DNA of 64,000 nucleotides from Tetrastigma voinierianum. Its lineage: Eukaryota; Streptophyta; Magnoliopsida; Vitales; Vitaceae. Positions 10,240 to 21,621 of this stretch are shown in pieces (position 1 is the stretch's first letter; each line of letters starts with the position of its first letter). Under the pieces are notes generated by a model. It made no database searches and was not told the DNA's origin. It worked only from the letters and a program-made list of their open reading frames with translations. The translations under genes were made by a program, and so were the position numbers. The DNA lies in NCBI GenBank assembly GCA_016808115.1, contig JAEQBH010004412.1, positions 1 through 64,000 on the forward strand. The letters are read 5' to 3'.

Positions 10240-12745
10240 GACACTGCAAGTGCACAGGTCATACAAGTAGTAAAATCTAAATGCAAGTCCAGGTATCATT
10301 CCCACAGAGATTGGCAACGAATTAAAGATTAACTACCCCAACTACTAAAACTCTATACTATTTGGACTAAGGACACATAGTGAAAGTTTTATCTAATCAA
10401 CAAAAAAATTAAAGATCCTAGACTATTGAATATTATCAAACTAAGATAAAATACAAGTAAATGAATAAAAACAAATTGTAACTAAAATAATCGGACTCCA
10501 ATCGCCATCAGAGAAACGAAACCATCATTGAGTTCAATGAAACAAATAACTTCTACACCCAAGTAAATTGCTCATATACGTATGGATCTAGATTTTGTCC
10601 AAAATTTTTAAATTTTGGAATCGATTTCTCTCCACATTCACCGGGTTGGAAACCCTTGCTTCTCTCTCGGGGGCTACTGGGATCAAACCAGCCACCAGAT
10701 TTCCATTCCTCTCGCAAGTTTTAGTATTTTTCTTTCTCAATACTCCACACTCATTTCCCCTGCTGACAGCAGACCTGTGATTTCCTTCTCAGATTTTGTA
10801 AAGTTTCTACCACTTAATCGTGGCTCAACCTTTAGATCTACGGTTCAGTCCTCGCTCTTGATTAGATCTCAATGCAACACTTCGGTTAGAACTTGCCTTT
10901 AGATTAAGGTGAACTCTCTCGATTATTTATATCGGCAAATACACCCTCCAACTTCAATTATGAGCGAACTGGGATTTATCAAAACGAATCCTCGCAGTTC
11001 AAGCACTCATCAATGGTAGTCGAAAGCATACCTGTAAAGAATGCTCTCGCCTCGTAGAATCCTGGCCTCGTGTCACGTAGAGGGCATCCTAGAAATCAGA
11101 GCAAGATACATTCCCTCAACTACTATTAGGAACTTAGAAATTCAAAAACAACACCAAATAAGTAAATCCGAACCCAAATAAGTTCTCCTCCGTAATTACG
11201 CAGAAAGACCGGTGAATCAAATGTAAATCAAATCCACAGGAAGCCGCTGGCCCGACATCGTATCGCGAATTATGAAATGGAGCACCGATCACGCATAAAC
11301 CACCGTAATTGCAATAAAACCGAGAAGAAATGAATTCCGTAAATTTGTCTAGATTTCATTAAATTCCAGTGCAAGAATTCTAAGAAGAAAATAATAAAGA
11401 GTCAAAATCAGCTCCACTCGCCTCCTACGCTGTCAGCATTCAAATCCGTAAATGGAAATACACTAAAACTAAAAAAATTGAAAATCTACTCTAAACTATA
11501 CACTGAGTTCCTCTCCTTTCCCCATTTTCTGGGTAGTGAAGACAGAAGCTACTTTACTATTCTAACACTGTCTATTTCTACTATCAAAAGAAATTGGGCC
11601 GAATCCCCAAAAAGCTCCAGGTGGAATTCCCAAAGAAAAAGCCCAGCTCACTGTCCTATGTCGCTACCTCAAATTGATGTCGCGACATGGATTTCTCTTG
11701 ATTGCTCGTGATCAGTCGCGACCTCGTGCTCAGTGTTTCTCCATATTTGATGTCGCGACCACGGTTTTATGTCGCGACATCGTTGTCTTTCTCTTCTTCT
11801 AGCCTTCCTGAAGCCGCGACTCCATTTTTAAGTCACACCACCTTTTGTTTGTATGATGACTCATGTTGTGACTTTCTTCCTAGCTCGCGATTGTGTTGAT
11901 CTTCGCCTTCACAAAGCCTCATTTTATGTCGCAACCTCAAAAGCGATGTCACGAATTCCTTGCTACCCCTTTCTTTCCGGTCGCAACCTCGCCTCATGCA
12001 CCACCTCTCCTCCTTCCCACCTTATTCCAGTCGCGACCAAGGTGATGTCGCACCCTTGTTCTTTTTCTGATGCGTAGTCTCAATTGCTCAAAAGTAGTTA
12101 TGACTCCTACTCTTCTCGTCACTCTTCAGTTCACATCATTTTTGAACCTGATTAGCAAATGGTCGTAACCCGCCCTCGGGCAATGGCTTCGCCTGGGCTT
12201 CAGGTTGCGTTCTTTCAACCTTTATTTTTGCCGTAAACTTCAATCTTCCTGTTGAGACCCCCTTTTTCTATTTTTATGTCACGACCTCAACTGTATGTCG
12301 CGACCTCAAATGGAGCCTTTCATTAAAAAAAAAACTAGTTGCAACTTCATTTACTTGCAAAGACCTCTCTTGTGGTTCTCATTTGACGATCCACGTCACG
12401 ACGTCAGAGTGACATCGCGACCCTCGGGCTTATCTTCATTTTCATAGCCGCGACATCCGCCGTGTGATGTCGCGACCTCTTTCCTTTGTTGCCTTGGTCG
12501 TCCTGGTCGCAACCTCATGTTCAAGTCACAATCCAGCTCTCGTCACACTCCACTTTTCGCCTTGTGACTTCACCTTCTTATAGGGTCAGGTTTTCCTGGG
12601 TTTTTGTCGAGGTTTTAGCTTCACGTATTTTCCTACAAAATTAAATTTGAGTAAAATATCCACATTTCGCATACAAATCAACATTTATCTTATAATATTC
12701 TCAGAAAATGGATTAAAAATCTAATGAGCTTAATTCATCAGAAAC
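10240..12745 (-). mobile_element. Family A LTR, minus strand
   Basis: Parallel to 1-1930 and to the two A2 LTRs. From left to right: a 'ctgcaagtgcacagg' U5 block (as at 37047), 'actctatactatttggac', an 'aaggtgaactctc' block, a decayed TATA box near 11571, the GTCGCGAC array, and the terminal block ending 'aatgagctt...catca' near 12745 (TGATG on the minus strand). No internal region in the same orientation adjoins either end, so it is a solo LTR or half of a broken element. Confidence 0.75.
11655..12545. repeat. GTCGCGAC array in minus LTR
   Basis: Exact sites include those near 11687, 11716, 11754, 11771, 12032, 12297 and 12467. Variants GTCGCAAC, GTCACGAC and GTCGCGAT lie between them. It occupies the U3 position upstream of the reversed TATA box, as in the other A LTRs. 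Confidence 0.85.
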
Positions 12746-12759
12746 AATAACTCGTCATG

Positions 12760-13290
12760 ACAATAAATCTATGTCACGACATTGTTTTATAAGTGATGAA
12801 AAAGGGTTGTCGCAACAAGAAATTTAATGGTTAAGAAAATTTATAAGAAGATTAGGTCGTGACATTAAAAGTTCGGTCGCGACATAACTAACTGAAGCTA
12901 TAAGAGTTATGACAATGTTTTCCCGTTGCGACAAGAATATTCAAACTAAAGTAAAATGGAAAATACAACAATGCTGCGACCACCTCATATGGTGTCTAAT
13001 TTGCTCTTCGGTTTAAAAACCAACTGGGCTTCATGATGGAATTTCTGTCATGGAACTGTGATTGTAACCAAAAGCACTGAGTCTAATGAAATGTGTCACG
13101 CCAAAATTTCTAATGTCGATCGGTAAATTTGCAGCAAGGCGACAAGCCTAAAGTGTGTCGCGACATGAGATTTTAAATAATAAAGATTGGAGGGAAAATA
13201 TTGATTTTGATGGTCACAATAAATTCTACAGTTAAAATTAAAAACTATTGTTGTGACCTAATCATTTATTGTCGCGACCTAGGAAAAGAG
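12760..13290 (+). repeat. Internal GTCGCGAC array of element C, before the extra ORF
   Basis: Intact or one-step sites occur at 12773, 12856, 12876, 13160, 13250 and 13271, with decayed ones between. The 13250/13271 pair has the 21-bp spacing seen in LTR E. It is followed by a 14-A run and then the extra ORF at 13455. A2 has the same arrangement (43190-43500, minus), so this is a property of family A and not a stray LTR fragment. Confidence 0.7.
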
Positions 13291-13454
13291 ACATTCATTT
13301 ATTGAGCCATAAACTGAAGAAGTTCTCAAAATTTAAAAAAAAAAAAAAACTGAAAATCCATCCCTTCCCGTTATTCATATCACTCACACTCTCACCAAAA
13401 CTCTCAGTTTTCTCTCATCTCACTACCTGAAAACCCCAATTCCAGATCACTTCG

Positions 13455-14707
13455 ATGGTAGAACCCTAGAGCTTAGTCACAAACCTCAACGAGATGGTAG
13501 AAGAATACATAGTTGGTGAAGAAAAGGTTTATCTAGAACCTCAGGCTGAGACAACCCAAGTAGCAGAACCAGAGGTGTAGAAAGAGGCACAGAACCCTAC
13601 AGAAAGAAAGAAAGAAGAAAATAGCTGAAAAAAGTAGAGTTGAGTAAGCGAAGGAAGCAGAAGACAACGAAGCTTTCATTTCAAATGAAGCTTACTCCTT
13701 CTGGAAAGAAAATCTGAGCGATAAAGGTTTTTTTTTAGAAAGGGGGTTCAGTATTTTCATCTAACCTTTTGGAGAGATCATCGAAAAAAGGGGCTAGAAC
13801 CTATTCTGCAAGCACAAGCCACCTGGTTATGCTGCAGAAATGTGAGTTTTACTCCAATATAATCGATACGTAAGGAAGATTCAGCAGGCGTCGAGGAGTA
13901 TAGGTCCCCGTGGCCATGAAAGGATTAACGTGGTTCTCGCGAAATCAGAACCCCAAAAATGGGTCTAAATACAAGAAGTTGATCAGAGAACCCAATCATG
14001 AGAAAATAGTAGATTTCCTGACTGGTGGGAAGGGGAAATGGAACTCAACGAAGAAGAATCCTCATGAATCCATCCCCAAGGGTTCCTTAATAGAAGAAGC
14101 AAAGGTTTGGTTTTATTTTATAGCTTTTGTTATAATTCCTACAAAGCATCTTTGCACAATAAGGGAGAATGAAACCATCATCTTATATGCCTTATTGAAA
14201 GGTTATAAGTTTGACGGGAAAATAATAGAAACATCTTTCAAAAACCTTCCACAATGTTGTGGATCGATTCTCCATCCGGAAGAACTATCACCAGACTCTG
14301 TATTCTGGCTGGAGTAAAAGGGGTATGGGCAGAAGAGGAAACCTGCCCTAGGATCTCTCCTTTGACATTAACAGGGGTCATCAAGGGCCCAAAGAGCAGG
14401 AAAAGGAAGGAAATGGAGATTGTAGAAGTCAGAGACGGGAGATCAGAAGTCGCAAAGGAGCCTCAGTGAAGAAGAAGAAGAAGAACAAGCTGGGATGGAA
14501 CAATTCCCGCTGGGAGGCCCAAATTTGACTCATCAAGGATGAGTTTCAAAGCATAATAAGTCCAGTACTTCAATCTTCTCCTCGTGTAAGGGAAAACTTT
14601 TATGAACCAGCAGAGTGCTCCAAGGGAAACACAGGAAATAAAGAAATCATGGAGATGCTGGTTTATTGAAAAAGGAAATGGAGGAGAGAGAGAAGAAGTG
14701 GGAACAA
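13455..14707 (+). pseudogene. Extra ORF of element C ('putative plant transposon protein' type)
   Basis: Extra ORF of the kind found 3' of pol in Athila/Tat elements; its biochemical role is not established. It starts MVEP and is broken by stops. The best open stretch is 13910-14317 (135 aa), with 'VDFLTGGKGKWN', 'EEAKVWFYF' and 'IILYALLKGYKF', the hallmark core of this family. The next frame continues with 'TRLCILAGVKGVW.EEETCP' and 'SPLTLTGV' (14290-14375). An acidic, charged, coiled-coil-like tail follows. A2 carries the same core near 42240-42360. B2 interrupts the tail at 14708, and the tail resumes at 21622. Confidence 0.75.
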
Positions 14708-16193
14708 TGATTCGTGCCACAGTAGGGTGATCCGAAATCAACAAAATTTATATCCTATATTCCTCCTACTACCGTAGTCAAGCTACTGCAGTATAGTGGT
14801 CTAGGGTCGAACACGGGGATGGGTTTTCTTCGTGAAATGAGAAGTGCAGTTGAGTTGAAAATGGTATTTCTCTTTGGATTCTAGGTTTTGTTCAAAAACA
14901 AAGGTTGGATGGTTGTAAACTCGTATATAAATTAAAGGAAAATTTAGAAAAGAAGACTCCCTTTCAAGTCTCAGTTACTGGATTGGATTTTAAGGTGTAT
15001 TCATGCCTCGGTTTGTTTCTCAAGGCTGGGATAATGACCTATAGTCGCTTCCCCAAACCGGACCTGATTTGGCACTAAAACCTAAACCCTAAATTACACC
15101 CCTACGAGATATGGCATTCAAGTAAGCATTCAAGTCCCTAACAAAGCAGTATACGGCCCTCAGCAGGCAACCTACGGTAACCACAGAGACAACTAAGGGA
15201 TGACAAAGGGATCTAAGATTAAGCATCCATCAGAATCACACAAAGCTTGCCAAATACACATCAAGTAGGTCAGATCTAAGAGGTTTCCAACCTAGTACGA
15301 GATGTAGGAGCTAAATGCTCATAAATGCAAGGTGATAAATGAGGAGGGCATGAAAACTTAACTCCAAACCCCACCGCTGACCCTCTTCAAGGTGGGGCGA
15401 GCTACATACCTTGGTTTGTCATCACCAAGGTATGCTCGGTTGCCGAGAAAATGAGAGAGAAAGAAGAGAGAAGAGAGAAAACTCGGAACAAAAGTCACAG
15501 TAAAGATTGAAAGTTAGTTACAAAAGCCATAAGTCGGGTTTATATAGTCATACAAGATGTGTGAAATACCAAAATACCTAAAATATGTAGTTACAATAGG
15601 GACAAATGGTAAATAATCAAAACGTGTCGCTTGGAATCAAAAAACATCAAAACACAAAGGCCATTTTCGCTTATGAAGAGTGAATTTCGCTTATATAATA
15701 AAATTTCGCTTATATAGCGAAAAATTGTAAGAAGGAGAAATTGGAAAATTTCGCTTATGAACGTAGTTTTCGCTGCTAGCGAAATTTCGCACTAGCTTAA
15801 AATTTGCATAGCGAAGCCTTTCAAGTAAGATTGCGAATTTTCGCTATGATTACTTAAATTTTTCGCATCTTAGCCACCCTCGCGAATCAGCCAAAATTCT
15901 CGCCGCTTCGCGATCCACTTCAAATTTCCATTTTTCATTACCTACTTGATATTTCTTCATTTTGGGTTGATGAAATCACCGAGAATTCGTATTCAAGACT
16001 AATACGACGCCAGTTTGGTCGGGACTAAAGTTCCCAAGACCTGCAAAACTACCCAAAACAATCTCGAAACCAAATTAGTAGCACTAAGTGGACATGCACA
16101 TGACAATTGGCTCAATTCATATGATTAGTGCACAAAAAGCACTCAAAACCTATTTAAATAGGGTTCAAAATAGCACTTTTTGGGCTTTAATCA
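14708..16193 (-). repeat. B2 left LTR (3' LTR of the element)
   Basis: It runs from TGATTCGTGCCACAG to TTTAATCA. It contains a reversed TATA box (15541-15548, TTATATAG on plus), a phased TTCGCTTAT array on the upstream side, and the hairpin 16122-16193. At 1486 bp it is among the longest B LTRs, because it keeps the array. Confidence 0.85.
15660..15910. repeat. TTCGCTTAT/ATAGCGAA palindromic array in B2 U3
   Basis: Half-sites TTCGC start at 15666, 15686 and 15705, phased at 19-20 bp, with partners such as ATAGCGAA at 15714. The array continues in weaker form to about 15910 ('gctgctagcgaaatttcgc', 'cgaattttcgctatgat'). It lies directly upstream of the TATA box on the minus strand. Confidence 0.8.
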
Positions 16194-16206
16194 CACCCCC
16201 CAACCG
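16194..16206 (-). other. Polypurine tract of B2
   Basis: The plus strand reads CACCCCCCAACC; the minus strand therefore reads GGTTGGGGGGTG directly before the LTR start. This is the expected PPT position and confirms minus orientation. B3 has a shorter version at 27072-27081. Confidence 0.75.
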
Positions 16207-18120
16207 ACACGTTGCTAGTCCCTTAGCAATGCTAAAAACAAAAAGGATATGCATGTTGTGTTTTCACAAAAAGTGTACATTGTTCAAAAAGTGTGTGTAC
16301 AAATAATCTTTACCTTTAGTAAGAACAATTTAGACCTCGTACGAAAATCGTCATGAGAGAACAATTGCCATATGAGAACAAGTTTAGGACAACATCGGTT
16401 TCAAGGAAGTCAACCTGAACTTCCACCAAAATCTAATTGTTCCTAAGGTAACCGCTTGAGCCAATAAGCTGTGTGCCGGCTCCTCCCCCCCCTAACCTAG
16501 CTACAATGACGGCCTTAAACTGTTGACCAACCTAAATAGGAGCAGTTACACTTTTATTTCTTTATTTGATTGTATTGCAGGATGCAATGCTAAAAACTCG
16601 ACTTCACCAAAGTCCGTGTAACGGTGGTCCACCGATGACTCCCAACCAATTAAGGTTTAGGGCATCAAGCCTAAAAGATCAACTGACCACAAACTCTACA
16701 GGCTTCACCCCGGACTTCAAATGACTTCGAGAATAAAGCACCTACAACTCGCTAAACTCCACCCATCCACCCGTGTATCGAACACTAAGTCGATGACTCC
16801 TAACCAATTAAGGTTTAGGGCATCGGGCTTTAAAGGCTTTCGCCTTATATACCTAATGACCGTGTTCAGGTTTCAAGGCAAAGCTTTACGACTTTTATTC
16901 TTCTTTTTCTTCTTTTCTTTTTGCTTTTTCTTTTCTTTTTCATGTGGACGACACATTGGTCTTCACTCACGGGTAACACAAACCTATTATGGGTCGTCAA
17001 CATATCTAAAGTCGGCTTTGCAAAGTGGAAAGAGGTGTATAGCCTCTCAACCTATTGGAAAAAACTGAAGTGCACTGTGTGTGATTAGCTAAAGGCGGAT
17101 GTAGAAGGTTGAATACGTTGGAACTTCAATCGACCAAAAACTAATTCATGCATGGAATTGTTCTAACATTAAGGTAGCATACAGGGCTTTAATTCTTTAA
17201 CTCAAGGCAAGAGTAGAAACACAAAAAATATAGGCATAAAAATGATTTGCAAAAGTGTACAAAAATGTGAATGTATGGTATATTTCTATGCCATTATATT
17301 TCACAAAATTAATAGCTTTTTCAAAAAGAAATTGTGTGGAACCTCCAATAGAAGATGAAATGAACGGTTCGAACCAGAGAGAGAATGGCTTGGTTGAACA
17401 GTGCACCTGCACTGCACGACAATGCAGGTGAAAAATGAGATAAGCTGCAATGCAGGTTGAATTATTCCCCTGCACCGCAACTCCTGCAACATTTCAAAAC
17501 CAAAAATTGTGATAAGATAAGCTTTTAAATGCGAAAATATTTGAAAAGAAAATAGGTAAAAGAGCGGCACCACTAAAAAACCCAAAATTAAGACTAAAAT
17601 AATATAAAGTAAAATTTCAACAAAAATTGAGGGTTCTGCGTTCTCAAGTAGAACCACTCCTAGTTGTGTAAATTACTGGATCTCAAGGAGGGTCCAGGAG
17701 GGAAAAGCTCCTCCACGCATGCAAGCAGGTGTGTGTCGCAGTGCCTTCATGCTCGCGCCCTTTGTTTCAGCAACTGTCTCTAAGTGGTGTTGGTCGGACT
17801 GCTGCAGGAGGAATGGGTGGATTCTTCATTAACTCGCTTTCATCGTTTCCATTAATTCTTCCCGTTGTTATTTAGTATCATGCCTTCCTAATGCGTTACC
17901 TCGTGCAAACTTCATCGATTTGCTCCTCATCTCACCGGTTTTTGCTTGTTGCTCAAGTGGTACGTTGAGCTCCAAAGGTCATGTTGCCAAATGTGAGCTG
18001 TAATGACCCCATCTCTAAGAATTAATAATGGCATTTGATGGGCTTAAATGGCCTTTCCTCGGCATAACGGCACTTGACAGCCCCCCCGCCACCTCTGCTC
18101 GTAGTTTCAGAACCACGAAA
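16207..18120 (-). mobile_element. B2 3' interior, non-coding
   Basis: The right part starts where protease stops, so RT, RNaseH and integrase are deleted. The left part repeats B1 and B3 blocks: 'gctagtcccttagcaatgc', the 'ccaccaaaatct' block near 16420, and a pyrimidine tract 16880-16940. The segment 17400-17480 has a short inverted repetition of 'ctgcactgcacgacaatgcaggtg'-like words. The 72-118 aa ORFs here have no recognisable domain. Confidence 0.6.
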
Positions 18121-18129
18121 TCAATGATA

Positions 18130-18480
18130 GTATAATTTATTCATTTCTAACAACACATCCTCCACTATCCCTTTTGGTATTTTCACTGAACGATCGGCTA
18201 AGGATAGGGTGATGTTGGTTGGTTTCAGCTCTCCCAAACCTAGCTGCCTATACACTGAGTATGGTAGTAGGTTGACACTGGCACCCAAGTCTGGGCCAGC
18301 AGCTTTGTCAATACAGTTCCAATGTTAACCTGAGATAGTCAGTCCCTCGATCCGTATTTCACCATTGTCTTGCATCGGATGATGGAGCTAACTTGTTCGC
18401 TTAAGAATGCCTTTTGTCAATGCCCAACCCTTTGATCGCGGCTGCAGATCTTTCAAAAAACTTTCAGATAGGTAGGGGAC
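18130..18480 (-). pseudogene. Aspartic protease of B2
   Basis: Retrotransposon protease that cleaves the Gag-Pol polyprotein. On the minus strand the active-site region reads DLGASVNLLPYSVY (18250-18291), the form typical of this plant group. It is followed by 'LGLGELKPTNITLSLADRSVK' in the same frame, then 'GIVEDVL', as in the family core. Upstream (to about 18480) is the linker 'VNIPLLD.IKQVP'. The frame is disturbed between linker and active site. The sequence ends abruptly near 18130, with no RT after it. Confidence 0.75.
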
Positions 18481-18484
18481 TTGT

Positions 18485-20075
18485 TTGATGATGTCCAAAA
18501 GGGGTATGTTGACCTTCACCCGCCTTAGACTTCTAGGATGCTTACCGCTCGATGCCTTCTTCTTGCTTCTAATGCTCGGGAAATGCAGGTGGCATGCAAT
18601 ATTTCCATTGAGTCCTCCTTCAAGAAACCGTGGTTCGCTCCAATTCTTCCCCTTTTCCGGTTTCCGACAGCTCGGGGCTTGGGCATTGGGCGATCAACCT
18701 CTTTTCCACTTCTTAAGGTATTGTAATAACAACTGTATCCATTTTTGGGAGGGTTCCTTTGGTGCTCTTCCGGTTTATGGACTCCTAGATTTGGCGCAGT
18801 CAGGTGACTAACCTCCACTCTTTGCTGATTTCCCATTCTTGTATGGATGCGCAGGCATCCAATTCTTGGTTGAGTTACTTTCAGCCCATCTATTCTCTTG
18901 TTCGAGAGCTTTCTACATTTTTCAATTTTTTTGTTCAGCGAGCATTGATGCCTTTTGCTTTCCCATACAAATTTCCTATTCTTGCTCAAATTCAAATGTT
19001 GCTCCTTGAGAGAGGTGGGTGTGATCTTTGTGAAGTGGTGGTAGTCTTTTCTTTTGTGTCTGGGTACATATACAGAGGTTGAGTTTCGAGGAAAGGTTAG
19101 TGACTCCTCCGATTAGGGTCGTATGTTGCCATATGGAGCATTTGTTTTGCGACTTGTTTGGCCCCACCACATATGCATCCTCGAATGGGGTTTGGACATA
19201 GTTTCTCTGGGTGGTCGGTCGTGCTTGGTTAAACGATTTTGACTTTGTGCATGGCTTTAGTCTTTTGCGCCTCCATGGACCCTTTTTCTTTCTAATTCCT
19301 CGATCTTCTAGCGAGGTGAATCTGTAACTTTGACTCCATATCTTGAAGAGACATGCATGCCTCCTCTTTAGTTTCCTTGGTGGCTTGAATCTGTGCCTTC
19401 TCTTGGGTTGGATCTGTCCCGGCCCTTGAGTCTCGGCCACATAGTGAAGTTCATCTTCATCGAGTTTTACTCCAAGAAATCTCCTCCTTTATAGTTTCAA
19501 ATAATTGTTCATGGAAGGGACATTCTCATAAAAATAATTCCACCAGCATCCATGTATCAAACCCATGGTGTGGGCATGCACTGATAGTCTCCATAAATCT
19601 CTCCCAGCACTGGTAGAACCTCTCACCATCTTGAGCTGCAAATATACGTGCCTCTTCAAGTTGTTTTGTCTTGAGCAGAATTTTTTAGGAGTCCTTTTTG
19701 CAGCTCTCTAATTCATATGGTTCTTGGCATGTCATTTAGCCAAATTTTGCACTTGTCTTTTGGGTCAGTGGAAGGCTTTCAACTTGAGGAGCTCCATATC
19801 CACTGCACCTTCTTTGAAAGTGGTGCATCTTTATAAACCTTGTGTGATTATGGGGTTTCATTTCCATGCCGTGGAATGTTGGGGTGAGGCACCAGTAAAA
19901 CATTGCCACTTCCTCGCGGGAGATTATGCATGGTGCACTCACCCTGGGTGGGTGTATGTGATCCCTCATGGATCGATATGCATTGGGCTCCCTAGGCCCC
20001 TGCTGGCTATGTTGTTCCTCCTGTGGAGGATCCATTTGAGCACTGTGAGGATCAATTTCAAAGCCTTGTTCTGTC
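18485..20075 (-). pseudogene. gag: Athila-type gag of B2
   Basis: Capsid polyprotein fragments on the minus strand. The N-terminal part (19736-20035, 99 aa open) reads MDPPQEEQ, 'GPREPNAYRSMRDHIHPPRV' and 'PTFHGMEM'. Near 19570-19650 other frames give 'FYQCWERFME' and 'ACPHHGFDTWM', a capsid signature of this lineage. The C-terminal part (18525-18995) carries 'TLRSGKEVDRP' near 18695-18730, known at the gag/protease boundary. The protein is split across frames throughout. The N-terminal half matches neither A1 nor A2 closely, so family B is a distinct lineage. Confidence 0.8.
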
Positions 20076-20334
20076 TGTGATCACCCTTTCAGAAAGCCTA
20101 CGTAGTGTTCTATCCTTTGCATAAATTGCTCTGCACACTTCACAATCAACAGGGAAAACAGCAAGAACAAAACTAACAAGGGTTGGAGTTAGCTAAAATT
20201 ACGACAAAGAAAGGCGGTTGTACGGGAAAAAATTAAAATCCCTGCCGGAGTGAAGCTGAGAGGAAAAAAAATGATGAAATCAAGAATGAGGAATTTTACC
20301 AAAACTTGTGATATGAATCACAAGTTCAACAACC

Positions 20335-20368
20335 TCTTATCTCACTGAGACTTGTCGGCAGCGTAATT
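20335..20368 (-). other. Degraded PBS of B2
   Basis: Minus strand, directly after the LTR: AATTACGCTGCCGACAAG, which resembles a decayed TGGCGCCGTTGCCGGGG. The equivalent at B3 (30460-30478) reads TACGCTGGCCACGGGATGC. Both fit a tRNA-Asp-type PBS only loosely. Confidence 0.45.
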
Positions 20369-21621
20369 TGATTCGTGCCGCGGTAGGGGTGATGAAATCA
20401 ACAAAATTTTATATCTTATATTCCTCCTCTGCGGTAGTCAAACTCACTAGCGATTATAGTGAATCTGAGGTCGAACAGGATGGGTTTTCTTCGTGAATGA
20501 AGTCATGAGTTGAGTTGAAAATGGTATTTCTCTTTAGTTAGGTTTTGTTCAGAAAGCGTTGGGTTAGATGATTTATAAGTGCATATAAATTAAGAAAATT
20601 TAGAAAGAACTCTCTTGAAGTCTTGAGTTCTTTAGTTAGTTTTAGGTCTGTTAATAACATAGGTTTGTTTCTTTAGTTATGAGGATAATGACCTATATTC
20701 GTTTCCCCCAAACCGGACAACTTGATTTGGCACTAAAACCTAAACCTAAGTACTCCCTCATGAGATATGGCATTAGGTGAGCATTCAGTCCACTAACAGG
20801 TGTGCATATGGCTCAGAAGGCACTACGGCAACTTCAATAGAGCGACTGGTGGATGTGGTGGATCTAGATTAAGCATCCCTTTGTAACCTGGCTTATGCAT
20901 TGTTTGGATCAGAGGTTTCAACTTGCCTCCAAACCTCACAGGTGACCTCCTCTTTCTGAGAAAGGGCTTGTGACATGGTTTGTCATCACTAGTGTTTGGT
21001 TCTTACGGCTCAGAGAAAGAGAGAGAAGAGAGAGAAAGAGAGGAGACAAATTTGGAACAAAAATTTTGTCGTTAATAAAACGTGGTGGATTTGAATCAAA
21101 ACAATCAAAACTGTGTTGATATTTCAGCTATGAGCGATGGTTATGGCTATATGAGGATTTTCGAAATAGCGAGGTGAAGAACTATCTATGAGCGATGGTT
21201 AGCTAAACAATTTGTTGTGTAGTGCTATTAGCCGAAAATTTGTGCATAAGCGAGGAATTTTAAGCTAAGATTGCGAGGAAATTTTAAGCTATGATTGCGA
21301 GAATTTTTCGCAATCTTAGCAAATTTTTGTAATCCATGCTAAAATTCTGTTTATACGCCATCCGCCAGCTTCATTTTGATCATTTCCCTTGATATTTCTT
21401 CATTTTAGGTTGATGAAATCACTGAAATTCTGCATTAAAGCCCTTAATCTGACCTTGAACTATTGAAGTTCGAAGACACATAAAACTGCAAAGCAATCTC
21501 GAAACCAAATTAGTAGCACTAAGTGGACATGCATGATATTAATTAAACCAATTCATATGATTAGTGCACCAAAAGCACTCAAAACCTATTTTTAATGGGT
21601 TAATACTTTGGGCACTAATCA
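20369..21621 (-). repeat. B2 right LTR (5' LTR of the element)
   Basis: It runs from TGATTCGTGCCGCGG to GGCACTAATCA. The array region 21120-21360 still shows 'tatgagcgatgg', 'aaatagcgag', 'gctatgattgcgag' and 'tttttcgcaatc', more decayed than in the left LTR. The terminal hairpin is at 21558-21621. Confidence 0.8.

Larger units (their letters stand above)
14708..21621 (-). mobile_element. Element B2: family B with gag and protease, no RT or integrase
   Basis: Two LTRs (14708-16193 and 20369-21621) flank an interior with gag and protease on the minus strand. The ends are TGATTCGTGCC at 14708 and GGCACTAATCA at 21611-21621. It sits within the tail of element C's extra ORF, which resumes at 21622. 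The 5 bp on each side (aacaa and agctc) do not match, so no target duplication is visible. Confidence 0.85.

Noticed and set aside
1..12745. One minus-strand element spanning the two minus A LTRs
   Set aside because: The interior between them is on the plus strand (PBS, gag, PPT all plus), so they cannot be its LTR pair.
18485..18811. 108-aa plus ORF
   Set aside because: Shadow of the B2 gag/protease linker on the minus strand, where TLRSGKEVDRP is readable.
19724..20080. 118-aa plus ORF
   Set aside because: Antisense of the B2 gag N-terminal part.
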